Positions 35,415-46,199 of a stretch of 64,000 nucleotides of DNA are shown one piece after another. The notes under the pieces were generated by a model that saw nothing but the letters and a program-made list of their open reading frames with translations, ran no database searches and was not told the DNA's origin. A program made the position numbers and the translations under genes. The number at the start of each line of letters is the position of its first letter. Position 1 is the stretch's first letter. The DNA is taken from positions 184,201,310 to 184,265,309 of the forward strand of contig NC_080672.1 of the NCBI RefSeq assembly GCF_030247195.1. Reading direction: 5' to 3'. Origin of the DNA: Topomyia yanbarensis (lineage: Eukaryota > Arthropoda > Insecta > Diptera > Culicidae).

Positions 35415-35602
35415 CACGGTTGGTGTACCGTCCGCTAGATAGAGGAAAACCAATAAATAATCCCGTAAATTAAGATCTCGCCGTAGTCAGGAAATTATAT
35501 ATACAAAACACTGCTACGAGCTTGAAGATTCTACTGGGAAGCGACTTGGCGTCTTCTACGGGAACCACCTGAAGAAGATCCATTTGCCCAAGAAGTAAAA
35601 GA

Positions 35603-36010
35603 TTCTCAGCTATGAAACTCTTCGGAGTGACAAAATGAACTTGTTTCATAATAAAACACCTTCGGGTCAATACTGAAACATTGTTATGAAGTAACAACAC
35701 CCTATTCTCAGCTATGAAACTCTTCGGAGTGACAAAATGAATCCGTTTCATAACAAAACACCTTCGGGTCAATACTGAAACTGTGTTGTACAATACAATA
35801 GACCTAACGATTTCCAGCTATGTAGCTCTACGGAGTAACCACATAACACTTTCATAACAAAATACCTTCGAGTCAGTATTGAAATCATGTTGCAAAATAA
35901 GACCCACTTTTCCAGCTATGTAGCTCTACGGAGTAACCACATGCATGTCATAATAAAACATCTCCGGGGTCATTATTGAGCAATATAGAACAACAACACC
36001 CATTCGTTTC
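35603..36010 (+). repeat. About 100-bp tandem array in the LTR element
   Basis: Four units begin with TTCTCAGCTATG or TTTCCAGCTATG at 35603, 35705, 35812 and 35910, and a fifth partial unit at 36008. Each contains CTCTTCGGAGT or CTCTACGGAGT, then ACCTTCGGGTC and TACTGAAAC. Periods are 98-107 bp. Non-coding; it lies just after the gag-like ORF. Confidence 0.9.
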
Positions 36011-36750
36011 CAAGCTATGTATCGTGAGAGACAAGAACTTCAAAAAATATTTCAAGAAAGGAAACCCACGATTACTACTTGAATCATTTGCTTTGAGATA
36101 GCTAAAGAGGAATCGGTGCGTTGATTTTAAGAAAGTAGTAGGATTCATGAATGATAAGAACGAGCCAAGGCGATGACCTGTCAACAGTAGTTAACAAACG
36201 AATGTTTAAAGTGAGCCTGGCGATGCCTTCGAAAAACAAAAAAGTACATGTTTCCTATAAGAGCGAGAATGAGCACGACTCTGAAGCCTCATACGTCGAT
36301 TCTTGGAGTCATTCTCTAGGAAACTTCCTGGACTTCTTCGATCACAGTAAAGCGTGATCAGACCTCACGAGAGGGTGTAAGATGGATCTCAAGCTATGCT
36401 CACTTCATACGAAGCAACCGAGAAATGAAAAAAAAAATCCATCAAAAAACCCAAACGGAGAAGAAATAATCAATAAACAAAGAGGACTTATTTCCCCATG
36501 TAAATACTGTAAATAAGTGATTAGTACGCGCCTAACGCCCTACGTTAAATGTATTGTTAGTTTAAGTTTCTGTTAGTTAATTGTTCAAAGACTCACGATT
36601 AATTCATTGTTTCTTCTTCTAATTTTTTTTTTATCCAAATCATTTGCCTTCAATTTAGTATTTATTCTCTTCAGTTATTTTTATCAATATTTTTCTCTCC
36701 GTGGTATTTTTTATTTTTGTCCATAATTATTTGGTTGCATGTTACGTTTT

Positions 36751-38913
36751 GCCTTTCTCATATAAAGAAAGGCTATGCAATCACTGTAAAAATCGACTTT
36801 TTAACCGAGGCCCAGAGGGCCGAGTGTCATACACCATTCGATTCAGTTCGTCGAGATCGGCAAATGTCTGTGTGTGTATGTATGTGTGTGTGTGTATGTG
36901 TGTGTGTGTCATTTAAACTCACACAATTTTCTCAGAGATGGCTGAACCGATTTTCGCAAACTTAGTTTCATCTGAAAGGTATAACGCTCCCATAAGCTAT
37001 TGAATTTTTAGTTGATCCGACTTCCGGTTCCGGAGTTACGGGTTGAAGAGTGCGATCACACAGCAAATTCCCATATAAACTGGTACCACCATGATGTTCA
37101 AATGAGGTAAAACATATTAAAATTGATGTAACATTACTCTAGTTTGCGGGTCTGGATCACTAATGATCAATCAAAACAGCTTTGACCACATTGGCCACCT
37201 ATGACGGTTCATGACGCCCCCGGGGAACCCGCCAAGTTCCTAAGCTAATATCACACCCATTCCCCAACGAATTCTCTACCGATTTTTACAAACTTGATTT
37301 CAAATGAAAGATACAGTAATACCATTGACTGCTGCTGAATTTCATTCGGTTCTGACTTTTGCTTCCGGAGTTACAGGGGTGTTAGTAAGGATACACTGGA
37401 ATTTCCCATATAAATCGGTACAATCGTAATACCTCAGAGGCTAAAAACTATTGAAATGGTCACCAAATTACTTCTAATCGCAGATCTAGATAACTGATTG
37501 CCAATCAAACATTCATTGAATATATTGTCCACTATCGCCGATTCCGGAAGTCCGTAATTCCGGGCATATTTTACAATTATAGTCACATCGGTTCTTCGGT
37601 GATGACTGAACCGATTTTCTCAAACCAAGTCTCAAATGGAAGGCAAAATATGCAGTTGAGTATTGCGTCGCCGCCCCTCCCCCCCCCCGCCTTGCCCGGG
37701 CACCTCCCTCCTTCATCACTCCCCTCCCCTTGGACCACCCTCACGCCCGCATTTCCTTCATCCACCCTGTATACCGAAATAAGATGAAGGATTTCTGACG
37801 CATCCTCCACTCCCACTCTACCCATTCCCTCCACTTTCAAACCCATTCCACCAACATTTCAAAATATAATCACATGAAGATAACATTGAACTCGTGCTGA
37901 TTAAGCTAATTAAATATTATTCTTTTGCCTTTCTCATATAAAAAGTTTATGCAATTGCTCCAAAAACCGACTTTCTAACCGAGGCCCGGAGGGCCGAGTC
38001 TCATATAACATTCGACTCACTTCGCCGAGATCGCAAAATATCTGTGTGTATGTATGTATGTATGTATGCATGTATGTTTGTATGTGTGCATGTGCAGATT
38101 TGTTAACAAAATGTCCACATCGGTTTCTCGGGAATGGCTGAACGGATTTTTACAAACTAAGATTCAGATGAAAGGTATAATATTCCCATAGGTTGCTATT
38201 GAATTTCATTTTCAACCGACATCTTTTTCCGGATTACGAGTTGAAGAGTATGGTTACAAAACAAAATTTGTTGATTTGTCCACATCGGTTTCTCGGAATT
38301 TTCTGAACCGATTTGGCAAACTTGATTTTAAATGAAAGGTCCATCAGCTGCTGTTGAATTTTGTGTGGATCAGAGTTCTGGTTCCTGAATTACAGGGTGA
38401 TACGTACGATAACGCAGCAAATCCCGATTCCAACGAATTCTGCGATGAATGTAAAAAGGTGATTTTTTTTCCAAAATGTAAACACAACTGTTGAATTTGT
38501 AGATCTAGGTCACCAACAGTCATTCAAAGTCCCTTTGGCCACACTGGCCACCATCGACGAATCCGGATGCATCCAAATTCAGAATAACGGTTATATTGGT
38601 TTCTCGAAAATGGCTAGACCGATTTGATCAACTTAGTCTCAAATGAAAGGTGTTGCGTCCCCGGAAACTGATATTAAATTCCATCTTCATCCGACTTCCG
38701 GCTCCGGAGTTACGGGTTGTGGAGTGCGATCACATAGAAAACTCCGATTCAAACCGATACCGCGATGAATGCAAAAAGGTGCTCTTATATATACTTACCA
38801 AGTGTAATAAGAATGAAAGACATTTCCATAATGTTATATTGTACGAACCAGCTATTAAATCATAGTTTGGAGAAATGAGACAGGCACAATTGCACCTCTA
38901 GGTGGATTAAAAC
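36751..38913 (+). repeat. TTAATCCACCTA-family repeats, copies B1 and B2, inside the LTR element
   Basis: Starts with hairpin GCCTTTCT / AGAAAGGC (36751-36773), then GAGGCCCAGAGGGCCGAG, a (TG)n tract, and long units around GAACCGATTT...TTAGTTTCA and TCCGGAGTTACGGGTTG. A second start occurs at 37925 (GCCTTTCTCATATAAAAAG, GAGGCCCGGAGGGCCGAG, (TATG)n). The end near 38893 reads CCTCTAGGTGGATTAAAAC. The GAACCGATTT phrase recurs at about 36943, 37275 and 37610, a ~335-bp period. No real ORF. The transposition class is unresolved. Confidence 0.8.
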
Positions 38914-39413
38914 AGGTTTTTGTAGTTGTGTTCGCATTTTTTTTTTTCTATCGCTAAACCATTTTGCTCCTCCAACCTACCAAAAAAAGGAAAAATCGCC
39001 GTGTTCCTGAAAAAGAATTGCCCAAATGAGCAAAACAACGACACGACACATAAATAAAAAAAATACTTCCCTAAGCTTTCGGCTGGATTTTCCGGGGTTT
39101 TCCTATGAAAATTTACGGAAAACCATTCCGTAACAGTCCGGGCACTACAAAGGTTAACAAAGCCGCCATCACTGTATTTCATTTTGACATTTGTTTTTTC
39201 ATTTTTGTTCCGTTTTGTTGGCAATGCAGTAGGAGCGAATGAGTTACGGGAGTGAGTGACGATTTGCTCCCAGTATGCGTGTGAGTGATTGAGAAGTAAA
39301 TTTGTATTGTTAGTTTCGTCGAAAATCAATTATTTTCGATTTGACGTTTTGCGTTCATGATAAACAATTTTCGGATAATTATTTCTGGAGAGTTTTTCAT
39401 AGCGAAAGACGGA

Positions 39414-39661
39414 ATTATTGTGGAAAATGAATGCAATCAGAGTTTCGGAGTATACTCTGTAGTGATTGCCATTCAGGATTCACAGGTTTACTATTGTGGA
39501 GAGCGAATACGATCAGAATTTCGGGATTAATTCTGGAGTGATCGTTATTCAGGATTTGCAGGTTTATTTTTATCGTTTATAATGTGGAAAACGTACATGA
39601 TCATTAATTCGGAATTTATTCTGGAGTAGATCATAATTCTGGATCCTCAAGTCGCGGTTTA
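39414..39661 (+). repeat. About 80-bp triplicated unit near the right LTR
   Basis: Three units read ATTGTGGAAAATGAATGCAA, then CTCTGTAGTGAT or TTCTGGAGTGAT, ATTCAGGATT and CAGGTTTA. Starts are near 39416, 39492 and 39581. This is a second, unrelated array in the same LTR element. Confidence 0.8.
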
Positions 39662-39940
39662 TTTTACAGATTATTGTTTTCAGTGGATCGGCTAATTCAT
39701 TGCTGAAGTGAAAACAATGTTCTAGTATTGTTATTTTCTGGAATTTTCATAAATTTCAGCAAAGTAATGTTTTTATAATTGTTGAATGAATGTTTTTGTT
39801 GCGTGTTGATGTTTGAATGAGTTTGCTTGTCATATTTATTTTGGAATTTCATTTCAATAGCCAAATTTTTCAATTCAGTAAAGTTAAACCCTACGAAAAT
39901 TTGATTGAATTTTGCAATTCAATCAAATTTTCGTACAATT

Positions 39941-39952
39941 AGTAGGGGATGA
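39941..39952 (+). promoter_or_regulatory. Polypurine tract
   Basis: AGTAGGGGATGA immediately precedes TGTAGC of the right LTR, the expected place for plus-strand priming. Confidence 0.75.
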
Positions 39953-41805
39953 TGTAGCATGTTCACCTTTTTCGTAATTTTTGTCATTATTCGTTCATTA
40001 CGCTCACTATGCCAAAACGCATCACATCAAGAAATATTCAGACGCTTGTGTACAAATATTCCCTTGCATGCAATTTTAGCCTATTTCGGATGAACTTTCA
40101 AAAAATATTTCGTCTCACCGAAACCCAAATGCGCATTAGAATGAAATGGATAGATACGAATGTGTTAAGAGGAAAGAGTATTCTTAAAATTCAAGCGAGA
40201 GAAATGGTTGTCGAAAGAGTAGTATTTGTAAAAATACGTACTTCCGACTACGAATACTCGAATCACTTGACACCTATCTGAGGATTTACAGAACTGCAAC
40301 TCGTCCATTTCGATCCTGATCGTGGAAGAGGCAGCAGTGTGAAGTTCTTTTTTTAGTATCGCGGTGTGTTTTAAAAGGTAGTTTGTTAAAAATGTGAGAA
40401 GTTTTTTTAGGATTAAATTTATTAACAAAGTTAGTGCGGTCAGTGAATTGTGCGGTCAGAAATACAAATTTGAATTCGCTACATTTCGTGCGAACTTGTG
40501 TGTGAAAAGAAGGTAAGATTAAATAATTGAGTTGTGTGATAAAAAGCTTCAAAGCGTCGAATAGCCGATCGACGGCTTCTTTTCTTTTATTGAAAGTTTG
40601 GAGATTTTCCGCCATCCGCGTTCTAGCGACGCATACGCTCGGCACACCGCCCGTCTCGTTTACCACCCTGCTGACCCCACGTTCCGGCTTCGAAAGTTCC
40701 CGACGCTTTTGGCAAAAGGTCGGAAGGAAGCAGCAAAATCATCAACGCGCTTCGTTAGAGCGACGGCCATCTTCATCGTCGAAAAGTTGGCCGAATTCAA
40801 CACCCGGTAGGCAAAGGCCTAATTAGCGTCATCATTGCGACGCCATTGTAGACGCCGTTCGTCGCCATCGCTGAATTGGTTTGCGATAGGAAGTCGGTGC
40901 CGAAGCCACAATACCAGTCGGCGCCCAGCTGAGATGCAGCTCTGCTAGATCGACGCTGTTCCAGGAATAACACATGTGAGTAAAAATAGATCGCTGATAC
41001 GTGCACGTAGATCCATACACACACACAACACTCAAACCTTCGAAAGCTTTCTTTGCCGCTCGAAAGCTAAAGCCGAGCGCGCATTTGTACTGCTCAGCGC
41101 AGCTTTATCCGCTAGCAGGAAATTTTGACCGCACATAGGTAGACAGGAAAGGGGAAAGCTAGAAAGGGAAGGAACACGAAAAATGTAAAGCTTAATGAAT
41201 ATATATATATATAACCTAGGTTAAGAATAAAATGCCGTATTTCAATCCGTCCAATAAAATGTATTCCTGTTAGTTAGTGTTACCTGAAATGTTTGTATTT
41301 TTTATTTTGATTAGCTTTCCCGTGTAGTGAATTTGGTCCGAGAAGATTTCTCACGTTTCGCGTCGTTTCCGTAGATTTGAATTTTCTTTGTGTTTGTTTT
41401 ACTCCGATGGGCTATCGAGAATTAGTCCCCACTACTACTTACAAGGAGGAGAGGGAAAGAGTGTGCGACTGAGTTCTGCCTGTGATGATAACTGATCGTT
41501 TTTTTAGTGCATCAGCTTTCAAGTTGGTATAACGATCATTTCTCTTGCGTCTTTGCTAAATATAGTAGTGGCTCCATCTATACGCGAAACGGAGTGCATC
41601 TTTTCACATTTTGTGTTTACCTACCGTTCCTTTGCGCCATTTCGGGATCAATTTCTATAATCTGCCCTGAGGTTAGGTTTCATGCTGGGCAATTCTAATC
41701 TGACGAGTGGTCCTCTTCGGGGGTGGCGCTAAAGCTACTCGTTTAAAACGTCCTGAGGAGTGTTTTGGTAGACGGAAACCGTAAACGGCCATTTGGCCCG
41801 CTACA
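39953..41805 (+). repeat. Right LTR (1,853 bp)
   Basis: Same sequence as the left LTR with scattered substitutions. Ends GCCCGCTACA at 41805, followed by the ATCT duplication. Confidence 0.95.
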
Positions 41806-42101
41806 ATCTTAGCGGGAAATCGTGCCTACTTTGGACTACAGAGAACGATCCAGTCGAACAAAATTCGCCGCCGCTCGAAGTTGATTATCTACAAGCGCTG
41901 ATAAGATCGGTGGTCCTCTACGGCCACGAGACCTGGACTATGCTCGTGGAGGACCAACGAGCCCTTGGAGTTTTCGAACGAAAGGTGTTGCATACCATCT
42001 ATGGTGGCGTGCAGATGGAAGACGGAACGTTGCGCAGGCGAATGAACCATGAGTTGTATCAGCTGCACATTCGTTGTATTGGTACGAACTTTCATGAATA
42101 A
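41806..42101 (+). pseudogene. RTE-like LINE C-terminal fragment, right half
   Basis: Encodes LIRSVVLYGHETWTMLVEDQ, then RALGVFERKVLHTIYGGVQ and RRRMNHELYQLH, the conserved C-terminal tail of the RTE/CFDP2-like LINE family whose upstream part ends at 32046. The LTR element therefore jumped into this LINE copy. The LINE stops near 42101. Confidence 0.75.
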
Positions 42102-43386
42102 TAACGGATCAAAGACCAAAAATATCCAAAAATTAGATCCACGAAAAGAAGTCTCCCAAAGTACCCACTCTTGATGGGGGATGCAACTACAATGTGTCTT
42201 CTAACTTATCGTCGTCCATATTTGGATATACTGTGTAGTTTGAACCACTTCATTTTCACAGTATTGGTCTGTATAGGACTTATTTATCCATATTTCCTTC
42301 ACGAGAATTCCGAACGAAACAATATGAAAGCTATAAGAATGAATGGAAAGCGACTGCATTGCAATCAACTGAATGCACGGCTTTTATGCTATCGACATAG
42401 CCTAGACATTTCACACAATTTACTTCAATGCAAATAAAAACTTTGAAATATCTACCTGTCTCATTCACGAATCGCATTCTCCCTGTAGTTTTCTGTTCAA
42501 GGGGCTTGAAAGCACATGTGACCTTGTCTCACTTTACTATATTCAATTGCGCGTTAAAATACTGGACCAGTAAATTCTATTCTGTACATAAATATATTTT
42601 TCGGGAATATGTCACCAAAAAGTAAACTTCGAATTCCAAAGCAAATTGAACGTTCCAGGTTCCTGATAACTAATTAATGCCCAACAATAAAGTAGAAACA
42701 CCAGATAATCTTAAAACGACGCCGTCAAGTAAAGAAGCATGAAAACAAAAATAGTAAAACCAAAAAAAGATGGAAGCCCTAGAAGGTCCATTGCATATTC
42801 ATTAGTCTTTTCTCAGAAGATGGGATTTTCAAAAACATTTCAAAACTTTCTGATGCAATGGTTCTCAAATTCGTGCAATTTGGTTTATTCATTTTCTTTA
42901 TTCAAAAATGTTTTTAGCTTCAAATATAAGACCATTTCATTTTAATTAATTATTTCATTCCGCATCTTTTTATTCGTTTTTTTCATCTGCGTTCATTTTA
43001 CTTATTCTATTCGTTTCATTCTTTGGATTCACTCTGATCAGTTTATTCTTTTTGTGCATTTTACTCATATCATTCATTTAACTTATTTTATTCATTGTTT
43101 TCATTGTATGCATTTTATTCATTTTTTCCAGTTTATTCATTTTGTTCAGTTTCTTCATTTTAATAATCTGACTACTTTTCCAGTTTTAATCATTTCATCC
43201 AAATAATTCATTTCATTCAATTTATTTCTTTATTTCAATTTATAACCTTTTACCATTGTTCAATTTTTCATTTTAATCTATGCATTTAATTCTGCTCATT
43301 TTCTTCTATTTATTCATTTTATCACTTCAGCTCATTTTGTTTTTTTGGTTCGTTTGTTTTATTTATGCATTTCATTTAATTTTTAC
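42102..43386. repeat. Anonymous DNA grading into degenerate TTCATTT repeats
   Basis: 42102-42940 has no supported gene. From about 42945 the sequence is a degenerate simple repeat of ATTCATTTTATTCATTTT type. It continues, much purer, beyond the LINE-like insert at 44.6-45.2 kb. Confidence 0.6.
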
Positions 43387-44620
43387 CTTAGTAATTTTTT
43401 TTATAATTATTAAATTTATTTAGGCCCAAATGCGGCAGCTCGACGAAGCCGATTGTTCGTTTTTTACAATAAATAAAAACAACTAAGTTACATTTTTTTC
43501 TCGTTCGGACGCAGCTTTCTGCTGCGTGTTGAGATCCTTTTTCTAGGGGGCGAAATATTGCCAGTGTTGTCCACTGCAATTTGAGGTTCGATCCGTTTGT
43601 CTTCTTTCGCGTTGTCGTTCATGTCCATGTCCTCATCCGTACTACTTTCCTGCTGCTCGCGGTCAGATGTTCCAGTTTGTGTCTTACTCTTATCGGTCGT
43701 TATTGTATGTTCGTATTTTTCGGCATTCGTTTCGTTGTTGTTGTTGCTGGTTGTTGGTGCTTGATCCGGAGATGTTGGTTTTGCAGCTGTTAGTGGTTTA
43801 GCGTAAGATGGTTCTGGGCTGATTTCAGCTGGATTGGTTAAGTTTCCCCTAACAGTTTCTACGCAAGGTTTTCCGAGGTGCAGCTTCTTCGTGCAGAACT
43901 GGCACGTAGGAATTTGCCCTGGGTACGTAACTAGTGATGGCTGTTGAATGAGAGCATCGTCCCTTCCTAACACTGTGAAGCTTATATATGAGGAAATTGG
44001 CTTGGTCACACGCATTCTCACCACACGAACAACGTTAGCGATGCCCGGGAAAAAATTCCTCCATGTATCATGTGTAACGGAGTCTACTTCTCCGTATTTT
44101 TGCAAGGATTTTTTAATCACGCTGTCAGGGGTACGCGTAGCCAAATCATGGACACGAACTTCTACTGCGCCGTTCTCGATGTATACGGGAATGCTATATT
44201 TAACATTCCCACATTCGGCGGTGTGCTGGGTGCTGCATGTTGTTTCGCGAGGCGAATGACTCAGCTTGGTTAATGTTCCTGAACGAAATCAGCACGCAAT
44301 GTTTGATATGATGCATTTGTAGGGTTTTCACTTCATCCAGATTGAGTTCCATCTGCACTTTTAATAACTGTTCCACTTCCCGAATGGCTGGTCTTACGGA
44401 GCATTTCGAGAAATCAACAGCAACACAGTTTGGCCGCATCTGGGTTGCTTTTTGCTGGGCACCGACACTCATCACTAAATCGCACAGTAGGTATAGGCTA
44501 TTGTTATATGGACTGCTTGTGAGATAGGCACCGATTGATTTTTAGGTAGAATTGACTGTTTCACTTGCGCGGAAACGATTTTTGCTTCTGCTCAGGGCGA
44601 GATGTGAAGACAAACTGACA
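43387..44620 (-). mobile_element. ORF1-only LINE-like element inside TTCATTT repeats
   Basis: A minus-strand unit of about 1.23 kb. It has a ~145-bp leader from 44620, an ORF1-like protein (44475-43488), and a short 3' UTR with CTAAATAAATTTAATAATTA and an A-rich tail. ORF2 is entirely absent, with no sign that it was cut off at the 5' end. Both sides are TTCATTT-type simple repeats, so the insertion lies within that array. The layout recalls half-L1 (HAL1) elements of mammals; that comparison is inference. Confidence 0.65.
43488..44475 (-). pseudogene. ORF1-like nucleic-acid-binding protein, one frameshift
   Basis: Starts at ATG 44475 (MMSVGAQQKATQMRPNCVAV), runs 91 codons to 44200, then continues one base out of frame from about 44198 to the stop at 43488. 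The first ~200 residues form an alpha/beta pattern like the RNA-binding N-terminal part of LINE ORF1 proteins. A single CCHC knuckle, CQFCTKKLHLGKPC, follows near 43900. The last ~110 residues are Ser/Thr/Asn/Asp-rich and end in a basic tail (RKRISTRSRKLRPNEKKM). The shift is explained by one extra base near 44200. Family placement among L1- or I-like ORF1s is uncertain. Confidence 0.65.
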
Positions 44621-45480
44621 TTATTCATTTTGTTCATCCATTCTTTTTATTCATTTGATCCATTTCATTAATTTGATTCATTGTATTCACTGGATGAATT
44701 AAATCAATTTGATTCATTTAATTCATTTGATTCATTTGATTAATTTGATTAATTTGTTTCATGTGATTCATGTGATTCATTTGATTCATTTGATTCATTT
44801 GATTCATTTGATTCATTTGATTCATTTGATTCATTTGTTTCATTTGATTCATTTGATTCATTTGATTCATTTGATTCATTTGATTCATTTGATTCAATTG
44901 ATTCATTTGATTCATTTGATTCATTTGATTCATTTGATTCATTTGTTTCATTTGAATCATTTGATTCATTTGATTCATTTGATTCATTTAATTCATTTGA
45001 TTCATTTGATTCATTTGATTCATTTGATTCATTTGATTCATTTGATTCATTTGATTCATTTGATTCATTTGATTCATTTGATTCATTTGATTCATTTAAT
45101 TCATTTGATTCATTTGATTCATTTGATTCATTTAATTCATTTGATTCATTTGATTCATTTGATTCATTTTATTCATATCTTTAATTTTATGCATTTCATG
45201 TTCAGTCATTCGTTTTATTTCATTCAATTTGTTAGTATGAGTCAATTTATTCTATTAATCTTATAACTATTTCTAAATATAATCTTAATTTTTATTTAAT
45301 AACTATCTAAGTTGATTCGTATATTTTATAATTTTGATTTACATTAATTTTTCTACTCATTTTATGAATTTAAAAACCTATTGTTTAATTTTTTGCTTTA
45401 CTTTTTTATTTCGGTCGTTTTGTTGATTTCTACAATTTATTCAGTTTATTCGAGATTTTATTCGTGCAAGACTAGAAACT
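44621..45480. repeat. 9-bp TTCATTTGA satellite-like array
   Basis: About 50 copies of TTCATTTGA between 44712 and 45170, with occasional TTCATTTAA, TTCAATTGA or TTCATGTGA variants and degenerate flanks to 45480. A 185-codon ORF through it encodes only His-Leu-Ile repeats and is an artefact. Confidence 0.95.
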
Positions 45481-46199
45481 GTTTTCATCCCACCTCTAGT
45501 TGGGTGCCTACTTCTCGTGAGTTCTGCAAACTAATCCAATAGTGAAATGTGTAAGAAATGTCTCATCTTACTGCTAGGTGGATTAAATCGGTTTTTGTCT
45601 TTGAAGTGAACTTGTATATTGATTTTGGAAAAATAGTTCATTTATTATAGATGTAATTCACAAAATGTTCTCAACATCGAATTCCTTGAATCACGTAGAT
45701 GTGTTTTCATACCCCGATAATCAAAATCGGTTTAGTTTTGTCCCTAAAACACCAGTAAAGCAATACTCTGTATGAAACAATCTCATTTTTAGTTAGTGAA
45801 AATTGGTAAGCGAGGAAGAAAAATACAAAATGTTTAATATCTCCGCCGCTCGTGCACGGATTTTGATAATCTATAGCTTGCTCGAAAGGTATTTTACAAG
45901 CTTTCTATTTATGTGCAGTTTGTGAGACAATATTGCATTGTTCAAAAGATATTTGCAAAAAACCTGCCGTGTTTTGACAAAATTGCCCACATCTCAGAAA
46001 GTAAACAACATATCGAAAATCAAAACTAATAGTGTCAAATGGCAACGTTAGGCCTTTCATTTTCATTAAGATCGGTTCAGCCATTGCTGAGATAAGTACA
46101 TGAAATTTTGTAGATACATACATACATACATACACACATTGTCTCAATTTGTCGAGCTGAGTCGATTGGTATATGAAACGTTTCCCCATACATTGTAGC
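45481..46199. repeat. TTAATCCACCTA-family fragments, copy C
   Basis: Contains CTGCTAGGTGGATTAAATC near 45574 and, reversed, GATCGGTTCAGCCATTGCTG, a (CATA)n run and TCGAGCTGAGTCGATTGGTA near 46070-46175. This matches the ends of the family seen at 36.8 and 54.2 kb. The GCCC-palindromic block has been lost. Non-coding. Confidence 0.65.

Larger units (their letters stand above)
32047..41805 (+). mobile_element. LTR retrotransposon with gag-like ORF but no pol
   Basis: Two direct repeats of ~1.85 kb (32047-33912 and 39953-41805) begin TGTAGC and end GCTACA. They are bordered by a 4-bp target duplication ATCT (32043-32046 and 41806-41809). A lysine-tRNA-type primer site follows the left LTR, and a polypurine tract precedes the right LTR. 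The 6 kb interior has one 338-codon ORF, two tandem arrays and an inserted dispersed repeat, but no protease, RT or integrase. About two dozen single-base differences between the LTRs (roughly 1-1.5% by eye) imply a fairly recent insertion. This is probably a non-autonomous Ty3-like element mobilised in trans. Confidence 0.9.

Noticed and set aside
35603..36010. CRISPR-like array
   Set aside because: Units are ~100 bp, contiguous and similar throughout, with no alternating repeat and unique spacer; the genome is eukaryotic.
36751..38913. Helitron classification of the TTAATCCACCTA family because of the terminal hairpin
   Set aside because: No TC start or CTRR end, and one copy has a 7-bp duplication, which Helitrons do not make.
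38907..39329. 140-codon minus-strand ORF
   Set aside because: No domain; it crosses the end of a dispersed repeat into LTR-element internal sequence, so a real gene is unlikely.
44709..45266. 185-codon plus-strand and 89-codon minus-strand ORFs (His-Leu-Ile, Met-Asn-Gln repeats)
   Set aside because: Translation of the 9-bp TTCATTTGA array; the unit length is a multiple of three, so frames stay open by construction.
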